A program made the position numbers and the translations under genes. Under the pieces are notes generated by a model. It worked only from the letters and a program-made list of their open reading frames with translations, was not told the origin of the DNA and did no database searches. From Candidatus Rifleibacterium amylolyticum (lineage in GTDB: Bacteria; Muiribacteriota; Ozemobacteria; Ozemobacterales; Ozemobacteraceae), in contig JAACJG010000014.1 of assembly GCA_009917695.1 (NCBI GenBank), positions 1-50,958 on the forward strand: a stretch of 50,958 nucleotides of DNA, read 5' to 3'. This document shows positions 9,071 through 17,278 of this stretch, piece after piece. The first letter of the stretch is position 1. Every line of letters starts with the position of its first letter.

Positions 9071-9079
9071 ATTATAGCA
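9071..9079 (-). promoter_or_regulatory. Extended -10 promoter of the lipoprotein gene
   Basis: The minus strand reads TGCTATAAT (9079-9071), an extended -10 element with a perfect TATAAT. No good -35 lies 17 nt upstream, which fits an extended -10 promoter. The leader would be about 80 nt. Confidence 0.6.
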
Positions 9080-9130
9080 TAAATCAAATTCTCGCGCAGA
9101 AAAACTGAAACCGGCTGTTAAATAACCTTC

Positions 9131-9162
9131 AAAACAAATCAGGCAGGCCGTTGGCCTGCCTG
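9131..9162 (-). terminator. Terminator of the zinc-finger protein gene
   Basis: Perfect 10-bp stem CAGGCAGGCC / GGCCTGCCTG (9140-9149, 9153-9162) with a 3-nt loop. On the minus strand it is followed by the T-rich ATTTGTTTTG. It lies 55 nt beyond the stop codon. Confidence 0.72.
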
Positions 9163-9216
9163 CATCATCGGTGAAATCTGTGTAATCGGCGGATGCTCTT
9201 GCTTCCAGCCGATTTC

Positions 9217-10365
9217 TTACTTCGCGGCCGGGTCGAGTTTTATCTCACGCAGATCACCGAGGCCGCTGAAGATGGCTTCCCATTGAGTGCCCTTGCGCAA
9301 TTTCATGAACTGATCGAACGTCAGTTCTTTGTCGCGCATCTTTTTGACTTCGTATTCCTTGCCATCGCTGAGGCGCTTAACCTTAACCATATAGGCCTCT
9401 TTTCGGGCCTTTTCCGAAATATCGCCAATCTTTGGCGGAGTATTCTTTATCACTCCCGGGTCTGGCCATTTTGGCTCATCCTGAGTACCTTTTAGCTCAA
9501 CCGGCGCAATATCTATCCAGCGGTCGATGTTATAGGTAACCATTTCGTCGTAAATTGGCTCTTTTCGGAATTTCTGCTTCTTAACAGTGCGGGTGCGCTG
9601 CTCTTCTTTATACTTCGGCACCATCTTGTATTTGACCTGAAAGCGCCCGTTACCTAGATCGATCTTGCCATCTTCGACCTTGTCTTCGCCAATTTTAACC
9701 TTCTCGGTATAGGTTTCCTGAACATCTTCAAAACCATCAGGAATTTCTTTATCACCGCGTTTCTCACGATTGCTCGACAACCGTATTGCAGCCTGAGGAA
9801 CTTCGTTCTGCCAGGCTTTTTCTTCTAATGTCTTATATTCCTGTCGCTCGATTACGCGCGACCACTGGTTATCGATAATCTCTATCTTTTCGGGTGTTTC
9901 GCGACAACTCAAAAATGAAACGATCAGGAACAGCAGCGCAATGATACCGCAACCGATCTTGAAAGCTGCCGGCATTGGCGGAGGTGGCGCTTTCGGCTGT
10001 GACGGCCCGGCCTTGGGCACAGCGCCGCCGGCTGGAATTTCTTTCACAGCCCGCTGTTTGCCGGAGTTGCGCGCAGAACCACAGCCGGTACATTTTTCAG
10101 AAGAAGCCGGACTGGTGTTGTCACAGAATGGGCAGATCCAGTCGGGGCCGGCCTTGGCTTTGGCCAGTTCAGCTTCGTCGGTTATTGCCGGTGCATTGTC
10201 ATCGCAGTGAAACTGCACATCCGCGCCCCGAATCGCGCCACAAGCATCGCACTGCTGCTCAGCGCCACGATTTTTAGCATTGCAGTTGGGGCAGATCCAG
10301 TAACCTTCTACTATTTCCTCAATTACTTTAATCTCGTCAGAACCATCTTTCTTTTTGCCGTTCAC
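9217..10365 (-). CDS. Membrane-anchored protein with two RanBP2-type zinc fingers
   Basis: I place the start at GTG 10365, 7 nt after GGAG; the ATG at 10371 is only 1 nt from that site. 382 residues. Two zinc fingers follow the RanBP2 pattern W-x-C-x2-C-x3-N-x6-C-x2-C: W23, C25, C28, N32, C39, C42; and W77, C78-region cysteines C78, C81, C92, C95, with Ser replacing the Asn. A Pro/Ala/Gly linker leads to one membrane helix (about 136-153, GCGIIALLFLIVSFLSC). A charged domain of about 225 residues follows, with a KYKMVPKYKEEQRTRTVKKQ block and no recognised fold. With N-in topology the fingers face the cytoplasm and the large domain faces the periplasm. RanBP2 fingers bind ssRNA or protein in eukaryotes; the bacterial role is unknown. 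The gene stands alone, downstream of a 470-bp gap. Confidence 0.8.
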   Translation of the reverse strand: MNGKKKDGSDEIKVIEEIVEGYWICPNCNAKNRGAEQQCDACGAIRGADVQFHCDDNAPAITDEAELAKAKAGPDWICPFCDNTSPASSEKCTGCGSARNSGKQRAVKEIPAGGAVPKAGPSQPKAPPPPMPAAFKIGCGIIALLFLIVSFLSCRETPEKIEIIDNQWSRVIERQEYKTLEEKAWQNEVPQAAIRLSSNREKRGDKEIPDGFEDVQETYTEKVKIGEDKVEDGKIDLGNGRFQVKYKMVPKYKEEQRTRTVKKQKFRKEPIYDEMVTYNIDRWIDIAPVELKGTQDEPKWPDPGVIKNTPPKIGDISEKARKEAYMVKVKRLSDGKEYEVKKMRDKELTFDQFMKLRKGTQWEAIFSGLGDLREIKLDPAAK

Positions 10366-10838
10366 AACCATACTCCTCAATTCCAACTCTTGTGCGGTTT
10401 TTCCGCAACATTCAAGAACTTTTCTGTTTATATTTGAGTCCTGTCAGCCCAGTTATATCACAAAAATCCGCGATGTCATACATCTTTACAAAATTCTCGC
10501 ACACCACGCTATATTTGCAGCACACTCTTCCTTATCGGTATCGGTATCGGGATCGGTATCGAAACAGGCTTTCAGTCATGAAGACATTATCCGCAGATTA
10601 CATGATTAGCGCCGATTATTGAGGGGCTTTCCTTGTGCTTTTTGAATTTTTCAGAAAACTATCGACATAATCACCTGGGCAATTCGCCCGGGGAACCCTG
10701 CGGATAGGCTGTTCTAATGGCTACAGCCATAATAGCAACCTAATTTTGATGTACCCAAGTATAACCAACCTCCTGTGGGTGGCTGTGATGTTCTTATCTT
10801 CTTCGGTAATCGCTGTAGGCATCGGGGATTGAGACAGC
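10366..10838. other. 473-bp non-coding gap with hairpins and a short tandem repeat
   Basis: No credible gene is visible. The gap holds the ATCGGT tandem repeat (10534-10561), a CCTGGGC / GCCCGGG stem (10674-10680, 10686-10692; one G-T pair), a GGCTGT / ACAGCC stem (10707-10712, 10723-10728) and a TTGAG / CTCAA stem (10829-10833, 10838-10842) over the end of the NHL gene. It must contain the promoter of the zinc-finger gene and the 3' end of the NHL transcript, but I see no convincing promoter hexamers and no U-tract terminator. A structured RNA on either strand is possible. Confidence 0.5.
10534..10561 (+). repeat. Hexanucleotide tandem repeat (ATCGGT), about 4.7 units
   Basis: Consecutive units ATCGGT, ATCGGT, ATCGGG, ATCGGT, ATCG; one base differs. 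It lies in non-coding DNA and is unlike the GAGCAC repeat at 31313 in sequence but equal in period. Confidence 0.85.
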
Positions 10839-12131
10839 TCAAAACGAATCTTTTGGCGGCACCGGCGGGGGAAGCAGCTCTTCGAGTTTCTGCGGTGGCG
10901 GTGGCGGTTCGGGCGCGGGGCAACGCGGAAATTGCCTGACCTGCGGGCCCCTGAACACCTGAATGCGGGCATTGCCTGTGTCGAGAACATACAGATCACC
11001 GTTGGGGCCAAATCTGACTTCGTGCGGGCGCACAAAACAACCCGGAGCAGTTCCGAAACGGCCGATTACCTGTAGGATTTTATGGTTGGTATCGAGAATG
11101 ACAACCTTGTGGTTGCCGGTATCAGCTATTGCCAGACGACCGTCGAGGGACCGGTCGATGCCATTCGGGTAAAGAAGGCGATATTTTTCCCAGCGCCCGA
11201 TTTCGGCTTTCTTCTTTAACGAGCTGTCAAAGAGCATGACGCGACGGTTGCCATTGTCAGCAACGTAAATATCACCATCAGTGCCGACCCAGACTCTGGT
11301 CAGATCCTTGAACTGCCGGTAATCGCGGCCAGACATGCGATGCATGTGACCGAGGCGTTTAGCCGGTTTGAGGTCTTTGCCGAAAATCTGCAGGCGGTTG
11401 CCTTGTGTGCGCATGCGCTGGGCAAAATCGAGCCCGAGACCTCTGATATACTTGCTGCGCGGTTCGGTAACATAAATCTGGCCGCTGCAATCGACGTCGA
11501 TACCGAGCGGATGATGAAAGTAGCCGTCTTTCCAGCCTTCCTGACCGAGTACCCAGCGAATTTCACCGTTGAAGGCCATGGCCAGCAGACGATGATTGCC
11601 GGTATCAGCGATCAGCAGAGTCGAGGTGCCGAGCCAGGCAATGCCGACCGGCAGGTTGAAATGATCCATCGGAATATGCTCAGCCGGCCGGGTATGCCCC
11701 TGCCCATGCTGATAGGCGCGCCCGACCAGATAATTCGGGTTACGGCCATAAAGAAAGTCTTTTTCGCGATAGGCATCGTGCGAGTCGATCGGGCGGGTGC
11801 GGTCGTCCCAGGGCCAGAGGCCGCCATAAACCCTTTCTAGAGTCAGCGGCGCCGAAGCGTAAGGTGTCGAATCCACCGAAAACAGCTGAATACGGTTACT
11901 GTGTGTATCGCAGACAGCCAGATATTTGCCGTCGGGCGAAAACACCATGCCTTCCGGCTGATTGAAGCAACCTTTTTCGTGGCCGAGCGTCGAATAGAGC
12001 GTAGCGAATTTAAAAAAGCCGGTGCCGTTGGCACACACCTGTGATTGCCCGAAAAGCAGCAACATCACCGGCAGCAGCCACCACCAGCACGCCAGAAAAA
12101 CACTGCAACTTCTTCGCCATCTCTTAATCAT
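10839..12131 (-). CDS. Secreted NHL-repeat beta-propeller protein
   Basis: 430 residues from ATG 12131. This start gives a classic signal peptide (basic MIKRWRRS, Trp/Leu-rich core, cut near VCANG); a start 42 nt upstream would add a hydrophobic extension without a binding site. Six NHL-type blades are readable, each with a P-x-G-hydrophobic entry and a D-x-x-N-x-R exit: FNQPEGMVFS/CDTHSNRIQLF, LPVGIAW/IADTGNHRLLAM, HPLGIDV/YVTEPRSKYI, VWVGTDG/VADNGNRRVMLF, YPNGIDR/IADTGNHKVVIL, RPHEVRF/LDTGNARIQVF. The C-terminus is a Pro-rich tail (PEPPPPPQ). NHL propellers usually bind proteins or glycans; the target here is unknown. It is probably periplasmic or surface-exposed. Confidence 0.88.
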   Translation of the reverse strand: MIKRWRRSCSVFLACWWWLLPVMLLLFGQSQVCANGTGFFKFATLYSTLGHEKGCFNQPEGMVFSPDGKYLAVCDTHSNRIQLFSVDSTPYASAPLTLERVYGGLWPWDDRTRPIDSHDAYREKDFLYGRNPNYLVGRAYQHGQGHTRPAEHIPMDHFNLPVGIAWLGTSTLLIADTGNHRLLAMAFNGEIRWVLGQEGWKDGYFHHPLGIDVDCSGQIYVTEPRSKYIRGLGLDFAQRMRTQGNRLQIFGKDLKPAKRLGHMHRMSGRDYRQFKDLTRVWVGTDGDIYVADNGNRRVMLFDSSLKKKAEIGRWEKYRLLYPNGIDRSLDGRLAIADTGNHKVVILDTNHKILQVIGRFGTAPGCFVRPHEVRFGPNGDLYVLDTGNARIQVFRGPQVRQFPRCPAPEPPPPPQKLEELLPPPVPPKDSF

Positions 12132-12399
12132 TGCAGCCAGAATACCAGAAAACCCCGCCCCTGCCAAAAACATTCGCGAAAGAACAGAACGACCAGACTA
12201 AAACAAGTCTGGTCAGAATTGCGAATGGAATGGCTGAAGCAAAGTGTCAGGTCAGCAGTCGTCTTAAAGGCCTTTTCTGGAGTGGCAAGCCCAAAAAGTG
12301 CTGTCAGCTTGAGAAAAGCTCCCTCGCGACGACGTGAAACAGTCGCCAGTCTGTACAAAGCCACAGGATCTCACTGAATGAGAATTAGCCTTGTGATTC
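12132..12399. other. Non-coding stretch with a strong hairpin, possible leader or small RNA
   Basis: Between the divergent NHL and mtnA genes. The notable element is a perfect 9-bp stem GACCAGACT / AGTCTGGTC (12191-12199, 12206-12214; 6-nt loop). On the minus strand it is followed by the pyrimidine-rich GTTCTGTTCTTTC. No minus-strand gene lies upstream for it to terminate, so it may end a small RNA starting near 12360 or act as an attenuator before the NHL gene. No protein-coding signal is convincing. Confidence 0.4.
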
Positions 12400-12428
12400 T
12401 TGACCATAGAGTACAGGTCTGTTATTAT
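12400..12428 (+). promoter_or_regulatory. Promoter of the mtnA-aldolase-ileS-dnaN operon
   Basis: TTGACC (12400-12405) and TATTAT (12423-12428) with a 17-nt spacer, close to the sigma70 consensus. Transcription would start near 12435, giving a leader of about 60 nt before mtnA. Confidence 0.75.
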
Positions 12429-12495
12429 CGGCGGCGTGAAAGATTTCATATCTTTATAGCAATATTTGAATCTGAATGTATGAGGGTAGAAACAG

Positions 12496-13551
12496 ATGCT
12501 GGAAGCAGTCGTATATAACCGTGAAGAGAGCAGGCTCGAGCTGCTCGATCAGACGCTGCTGCCGGTCGAAACCCGCACGGTGTTCTGCAAAACCGAACAG
12601 GAAACGGCTAAGGCTATTGTCGACATGCAGGTACGCGGCGCGCCGGCCATTGGCGTGGCGGCTGCCTACGGCATAGTGCTCGGCCTGAACAACCCGCAGA
12701 ATCACGGCAAGCCTTTTAAAGCAGCGTTCGCTGAGATATGTGACCTGCTCGCGAGCACCCGTCCCACAGCGGTCAATCTGTTCTGGGCGATCGACCGCAT
12801 GAAAAAAGCGCTGTCCGGCTGCAGTGATTTTGCCGCCGCCGCGGCAACTGCGCTTACAGAAGCTGATGCGATCAAGGCTGAGGACATCGAAATGTGCCGC
12901 AGTATCGGGCGTTTTGGCGCCAGCCTGCTCAAAAACGGCGAAACCTGGCTTACACACTGCAATGCCGGCGCCCTCGCCACCGCAGGCTATGGCACGGCGC
13001 TTGGCGTATTCAGAGCCGCCCGGGAACAGGGCAAGAAGTTTAAAGTCTTTGTCGATGAAACCCGGCCACTGTTGCAGGGCGCCCGCCTGACCGCCTGGGA
13101 AATGGTGCAGGAAAAGATCGACGCCACGCTGATCTGCGACAATATGGCCGGCGGCCTGATTCGCGACGGCAAGGTGCAAGGCGTGGTAGTCGGCGCTGAC
13201 CGCATCACCGCGCATGGTTTCGTTGCCAATAAAATTGGTACCTACCCTTTGGCAGTGCTGGCTAAATACAATGGCGTGCCTTTTTATGTTGCCGCGCCCG
13301 ATTCGACATTCGATATGACCATCAAATACGGCGAAGAAATCAAAATCGAAGAACGTGATCATGACGAGGTCAGATATATCGGCGGGCAGCAGGTCGCTCC
13401 CAAAGAAATCAAAGTTTACAACCCGGCTTTCGACGTGACGCCGCCCGAACTGATAACTGCCATTATCACCAACAAAGGCATTATCAGGCCAATCTATCGC
13501 GATACCATACCGCAATTCATCGGCGCCGACACAAAAGAGGCAGGCGCATGA
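12496..13551 (+). CDS. mtnA: S-methyl-5-thioribose-1-phosphate isomerase
   Basis: 351 residues, the usual MtnA length. It converts 5-methylthioribose-1-phosphate to 5-methylthioribulose-1-phosphate in the salvage of methylthioadenosine from polyamine and SAM metabolism. Visible signatures: RGAPAIGVAAAYG (47-59), THCNAGALAT with catalytic Cys155, VDETRPLLQGARLTAWEM (186-203), and GADRI with catalytic Asp235 followed by NKIGTYPLA. Residues C155 and D235 match the proton-transfer pair known for the family and separate it from regulatory eIF2B-like relatives. The ATG follows GAGGG at about 8 nt. It is the first gene of the operon and overlaps the aldolase gene by ATGA. Confidence 0.97.
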   Translation: MLEAVVYNREESRLELLDQTLLPVETRTVFCKTEQETAKAIVDMQVRGAPAIGVAAAYGIVLGLNNPQNHGKPFKAAFAEICDLLASTRPTAVNLFWAIDRMKKALSGCSDFAAAAATALTEADAIKAEDIEMCRSIGRFGASLLKNGETWLTHCNAGALATAGYGTALGVFRAAREQGKKFKVFVDETRPLLQGARLTAWEMVQEKIDATLICDNMAGGLIRDGKVQGVVVGADRITAHGFVANKIGTYPLAVLAKYNGVPFYVAAPDSTFDMTIKYGEEIKIEERDHDEVRYIGGQQVAPKEIKVYNPAFDVTPPELITAIITNKGIIRPIYRDTIPQFIGADTKEAGA

Positions 13552-14117
13552 CAAATCTTCGTGATTTTCAGCTGACCGGGCAGAATCTGTTCGATGCCGG
13601 CCTGAACAACTCACATTCAGGCAACATGAGCATGCGCAACAATCGCATGATGGCAATAACCCGCAGCGGTGCCATGCTGCACCGACTGGAATTTTGCGAC
13701 ATCATCGAAACCCTTATCGATGGAGAAGATGCGCAGACCCCTCTGGCTTCACGCGAGCGCCCGGTTCACCGTGCGATATACCTGCATACTGGCGCCGGCG
13801 CAATAGTTCACGCACATCCGCCCCACCTGATTGCGCTTTCCCTGCACTGCCATAACTTCATGCCGATCGATGCCGAAGGGCAGTATTTCTTTAAACGCGG
13901 CATCCCGGTGATCGAAGTTGCTAATGCCATCGCCTCAGAAGAGGTGGCCATGAAGGTAGTGCCGGTGCTGCGTGAGTTTCCTGTTGTCATTGTGCGCGGG
14001 CACGGCACCTTTGCGATCGGTGACAGTCTCGAAGATGGATTTCATTATACCAGCAGCCTGGAGCACAGTGCCAGGATCGCTTTGATCAATAACCAGTTAA
14101 TCAAAACTCTCACATAA
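13548..14117 (+). CDS. Class II aldolase/adducin family protein, probably acting on the MtnA product
   Basis: 189 residues, overlapping mtnA by 4 bp (translational coupling). The fold markers are SGNMSMR (24-30), an acidic residue in SRERPVH (E70), the zinc ligands HAH (H88, H90) and RGHGTFAIG (H152). Two family roles fit the context: MtnB dehydratase of classical methionine salvage, or the 5-methylthioribulose-1-phosphate / 5-deoxyribulose-1-phosphate aldolase of the DHAP shunt, which yields DHAP and an aldehyde. The short length and absence of mtnC/D/K nearby slightly favour the aldolase (inference). Sequence alone does not settle the choice, so I give no symbol. Confidence 0.85.
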   Translation: MTNLRDFQLTGQNLFDAGLNNSHSGNMSMRNNRMMAITRSGAMLHRLEFCDIIETLIDGEDAQTPLASRERPVHRAIYLHTGAGAIVHAHPPHLIALSLHCHNFMPIDAEGQYFFKRGIPVIEVANAIASEEVAMKVVPVLREFPVVIVRGHGTFAIGDSLEDGFHYTSSLEHSARIALINNQLIKTLT

Positions 14118-14128
14118 GGACGACAGTG

Positions 14129-17100
14129 ATGCTTTTCGAAAAACCCGAAAATACCGTATCTGCGAAGCGCGAAGAAGAAATACTCCAATACTGGGAAAAG
14201 GAAAATATCTTTAAAAAGTCGATGAGCAACCGCAAGGGCGCGAAGAAATTCGTGTTCTTCGAAGGCCCGCCAACAGCCAACGGCACTCCACACCCCGGAC
14301 ACGTGCTGACCAAGGCGATGAAAGATCTGATTCCGCGTTACAAAACCATGTGCGGCTACCATGTCGGTCGCAAAGCTGGCTGGGATACTCATGGTCTGCC
14401 GGTCGAGCTCGAAGTAGAAAAGCAGCTGGGCATCGAAAGCAAGCAGGACATCGAAAAATACGGCATCGAAAATTTCATCAAGAAGTGCCGTGAAAGCGTA
14501 TTCAAATATGAAGCGCAGTGGCGCGCCATGGTCACCCGCGGCGGTTTCTGGGTTGATATGGATGACCCCTATATCACCTGTACCAACGAATATATCGAGA
14601 CGATCTGGTGGATTCTCGGCCAGTTCTGGAAAGAGAATATGCTTTATGAAGGGCACAAGGTCGTGCCTTACTGCCCGCGCTGCGGCACCGCACTGTCGTC
14701 ACACGAAGTCGCACAGGGTTACCGCGAAGTCGAAGATCCTTCGGTTTATGTGCGTTTCGCGGTTAAAGACCAGCCAGATACCAGCTTTCTGGTATGGACG
14801 ACCACACCCTGGACGCTGATTTCGAACGTCGCGCTGGCTGTTGGCAAAGATATCGAATACGTCAAGGTCAAGCTCAACGATGAATTCATGATTCTCGCCA
14901 AAGCCCGCCTCGAAGTGCTCAAAGGCGAAGGCGAAGTTGTCGAAACCTTCAAGGGCGAGCAACTGGTTGGCCTTGATTATCAGCAGTTGTTCCCATTCGT
15001 CAAGCCCGAGAAAAAAGCTCATTACGTTATTGCCGGCGACTTTGTATCGACCGAAGACGGCTCGGGTATAGTTCATATCGCTCCAGCGTTCGGCGAAGAC
15101 GACTATCGCGTCGGCAAAGAGAACGACCTGCCGGTAATGCAGCCGGTCGGGCTCGACGGCAAGTTCAGAGACGAGGTAGAGCCCTGGAAAGGCCAGTTCG
15201 TCAAAGCGGCTGACCCCGCCATCATCAAAGATCTCAAGCAAAGCGGCAAGCTGTTCGCTTCCGGCAAAATAAAGCACACCTACCCATTCTGCTGGCGCTG
15301 CGACAGTCCTTTGCTCTATTACGCACGCCACAGCTGGTTCATCAAAACCACAGCATTCAAAAACGAAATTCTGCGTAACAATGAACTGATCAACTGGTTC
15401 CCTGGTCACATCAAAGAAGGGCGTTTTCTCAACTTCCTCGAAAACATGATCGACTGGGCAATATCACGCGACCGCTACTGGGGAACTCCCCTGCCAATAT
15501 GGGTCTGCAAAGAGTGTAATCACCATCATCTCGTCGACAGCATCGCCAATCTTAAAGAGCTTGGGCGAGACGTTCCCGACGATATCGAGCTGCACAAGCC
15601 TTATGTCGATCAGCTCGAACTGAGCTGCCCGAAATGTAAGGGTCTGATGAAGCGCGTGCCAGAAGTCATTGACTGCTGGTTCGATTCAGGCGCAATGCAC
15701 ACTGCGCAGTGGCATTACCCGTTCGAAAACAAAGAAACCTTTGCCGAAAATTTCCCGGCCGATTTCATCTGCGAAGCGGTCGATCAGACGCGCGGCTGGT
15801 TCTACAGCCTGCTCGTCACCTCGACCTTTCTGCACAAGGCGCCGCCCTACAAAAACGTTGTGGTTCTCGGCCTGATCTGTGACAAAAATGGCATCAAGAT
15901 GAGCAAATCAAAGGGTAACGTGCTCGACTGTATGTCGCTCTTCGATAAATACGGTGCTGATGCGGTCAGATGGTCGCTCTATAGCGGCACCGCACCCTGG
16001 AATACCCGCCGATTCTATGAAGAAGCGATTGCCGAATCGCAAAAGCGCTATCTTGGCACTTTGCAGAACGTCTACAGCTTTTTCGTTCTCTACGCCAACA
16101 TTGAAAAATTCGACCCAAAGCAGGCATCAATGCCGGTTTCTGAGCGCAGCGAGATCGACCGCTGGATCATTTCCCGCTACAATCACACCGTCGACGAAGT
16201 CAGAAAGGCGATGGATCGTTTCGAAGTCGTCTGGGCCACCGGCCACATGGAAAAATTCGTCGATGACCTGTCGAACTGGTATGTGCGCCGCAGCCGCCGC
16301 CGCTTCTGGAGCAGCGAAAAGAGCCCCGATCAGCGCAGCGCCTTCATCACGCTTTACGAAGTGCTGACCGGCATGGCAAAGCTGACAGCCCCGTTCACAC
16401 CGTTCATCGCAGAAGACATCTACCGCAATCTGGTTGCCCGTACCGATACAGGCGCGCCAGAAAGCGTACATCTCGCTGATTACCCGGCGGCAATAGTTGA
16501 GCTGATTGACGAACAGCTGGAACGCAAGATGGAATTCGTCATGAAGGTCGTTCAGCTTGGTCGCGCCGCTCGCAATGAAGCCAATCTCAAAGTCAGGCAG
16601 CCACTTGCTGAGATGAAAGTGGTAATTGCTGACGATTTCGAACGCGACACACTGAGCGCGATGGAACACCTGCTGCAGGAAGAACTCAACATCAAAAACG
16701 TCTGTCCGATCAGCGATTCGACCAGCCTGATGAAGTATGTCGCCAAACCCAATTTCAGAGCACTCGGCCAGGGCCCGCTCAAGGGTATGATTCCACAGAT
16801 CAAGGCCCACCTGGAAAGCGCTGATGGCAACGAGATTAAAAAACAGCTTGAAAACGGCGGTTACGAATTCACTCTCGATGGCAAACCGGTCAGCCTCAAG
16901 CCAGAAGAGGTCGATATGCAGGCGCTGGCCAGTGTTGATTATGCAGTGCAGACCGAGGGCAAGCTCAGCATAGCTTTGAACAAAGTTTTGTCGCGTGACC
17001 TCGTGCTCGAAGGCCTGGCGCGCGAACTGGTCAATAAAATTCAGTTCATGCGCAAAGAACTCGGTTTTGATATAATAGACCGGATCAAAGTCGGCTACGA

Positions 17101-17278
17101 GGTTCTCGACGCCGACCAGAAAACAGAAATAGACGATACCATCAACCAGTTTGGCAGTTACATAGCCCAGGAAACGCTGGCAAAAGGCATCGACGCCCAT
17201 GCCGGTGGCGAAAGCACCGAATGGAATATAAACGGTATCAGAGTCAAACTGGGAATTACAAAGGAGCTTTCGGCATGA
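14129..17278 (+). CDS. ileS: Isoleucyl-tRNA synthetase, long eukaryote-like type
   Basis: 1049 residues from ATG 14129 (AAGGA 8 nt upstream; GTG at 14126 is an alternative). It charges tRNA-Ile. Class I motifs: the HIGH equivalent HPGH in NGTPHPGHVLTKA (about 55-58) and KMSKS in GIKMSKSKGNVLD (K590). The editing CP1 domain lies between them (VWTTTPWTL, DGSGIVHIAPAFGEDDY). Metal-type Cys pairs CPRC, CWRC, CKEC and CPKC lie in the body. A C-terminal C4 zinc domain typical of the E. coli-type enzyme is not seen, and the length and C-terminal extension match the second, eukaryote-like IleS type, which is often mupirocin-resistant (family knowledge). It sits 11 nt after the aldolase and overlaps dnaN by ATGA. 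Confidence 0.97.
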   Translation: MLFEKPENTVSAKREEEILQYWEKENIFKKSMSNRKGAKKFVFFEGPPTANGTPHPGHVLTKAMKDLIPRYKTMCGYHVGRKAGWDTHGLPVELEVEKQLGIESKQDIEKYGIENFIKKCRESVFKYEAQWRAMVTRGGFWVDMDDPYITCTNEYIETIWWILGQFWKENMLYEGHKVVPYCPRCGTALSSHEVAQGYREVEDPSVYVRFAVKDQPDTSFLVWTTTPWTLISNVALAVGKDIEYVKVKLNDEFMILAKARLEVLKGEGEVVETFKGEQLVGLDYQQLFPFVKPEKKAHYVIAGDFVSTEDGSGIVHIAPAFGEDDYRVGKENDLPVMQPVGLDGKFRDEVEPWKGQFVKAADPAIIKDLKQSGKLFASGKIKHTYPFCWRCDSPLLYYARHSWFIKTTAFKNEILRNNELINWFPGHIKEGRFLNFLENMIDWAISRDRYWGTPLPIWVCKECNHHHLVDSIANLKELGRDVPDDIELHKPYVDQLELSCPKCKGLMKRVPEVIDCWFDSGAMHTAQWHYPFENKETFAENFPADFICEAVDQTRGWFYSLLVTSTFLHKAPPYKNVVVLGLICDKNGIKMSKSKGNVLDCMSLFDKYGADAVRWSLYSGTAPWNTRRFYEEAIAESQKRYLGTLQNVYSFFVLYANIEKFDPKQASMPVSERSEIDRWIISRYNHTVDEVRKAMDRFEVVWATGHMEKFVDDLSNWYVRRSRRRFWSSEKSPDQRSAFITLYEVLTGMAKLTAPFTPFIAEDIYRNLVARTDTGAPESVHLADYPAAIVELIDEQLERKMEFVMKVVQLGRAARNEANLKVRQPLAEMKVVIADDFERDTLSAMEHLLQEELNIKNVCPISDSTSLMKYVAKPNFRALGQGPLKGMIPQIKAHLESADGNEIKKQLENGGYEFTLDGKPVSLKPEEVDMQALASVDYAVQTEGKLSIALNKVLSRDLVLEGLARELVNKIQFMRKELGFDIIDRIKVGYEVLDADQKTEIDDTINQFGSYIAQETLAKGIDAHAGGESTEWNINGIRVKLGITKELSA

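Noticed and set aside
10674-10842. Known riboswitch (c-di-GMP, cobalamin) or 6S/SRP RNA in the gap
   Set aside because: None of the family consensus motifs I know could be matched by eye; kept only as a candidate structured RNA.
12454-13656. 400-codon open frame on the minus strand opposite mtnA
   Set aside because: It mirrors mtnA exactly, has no family resemblance and no ribosome binding site. MtnA is clear.
16127-17200. 357-codon open frame opposite ileS
   Set aside because: Same reason: it is antisense to a strongly conserved gene.
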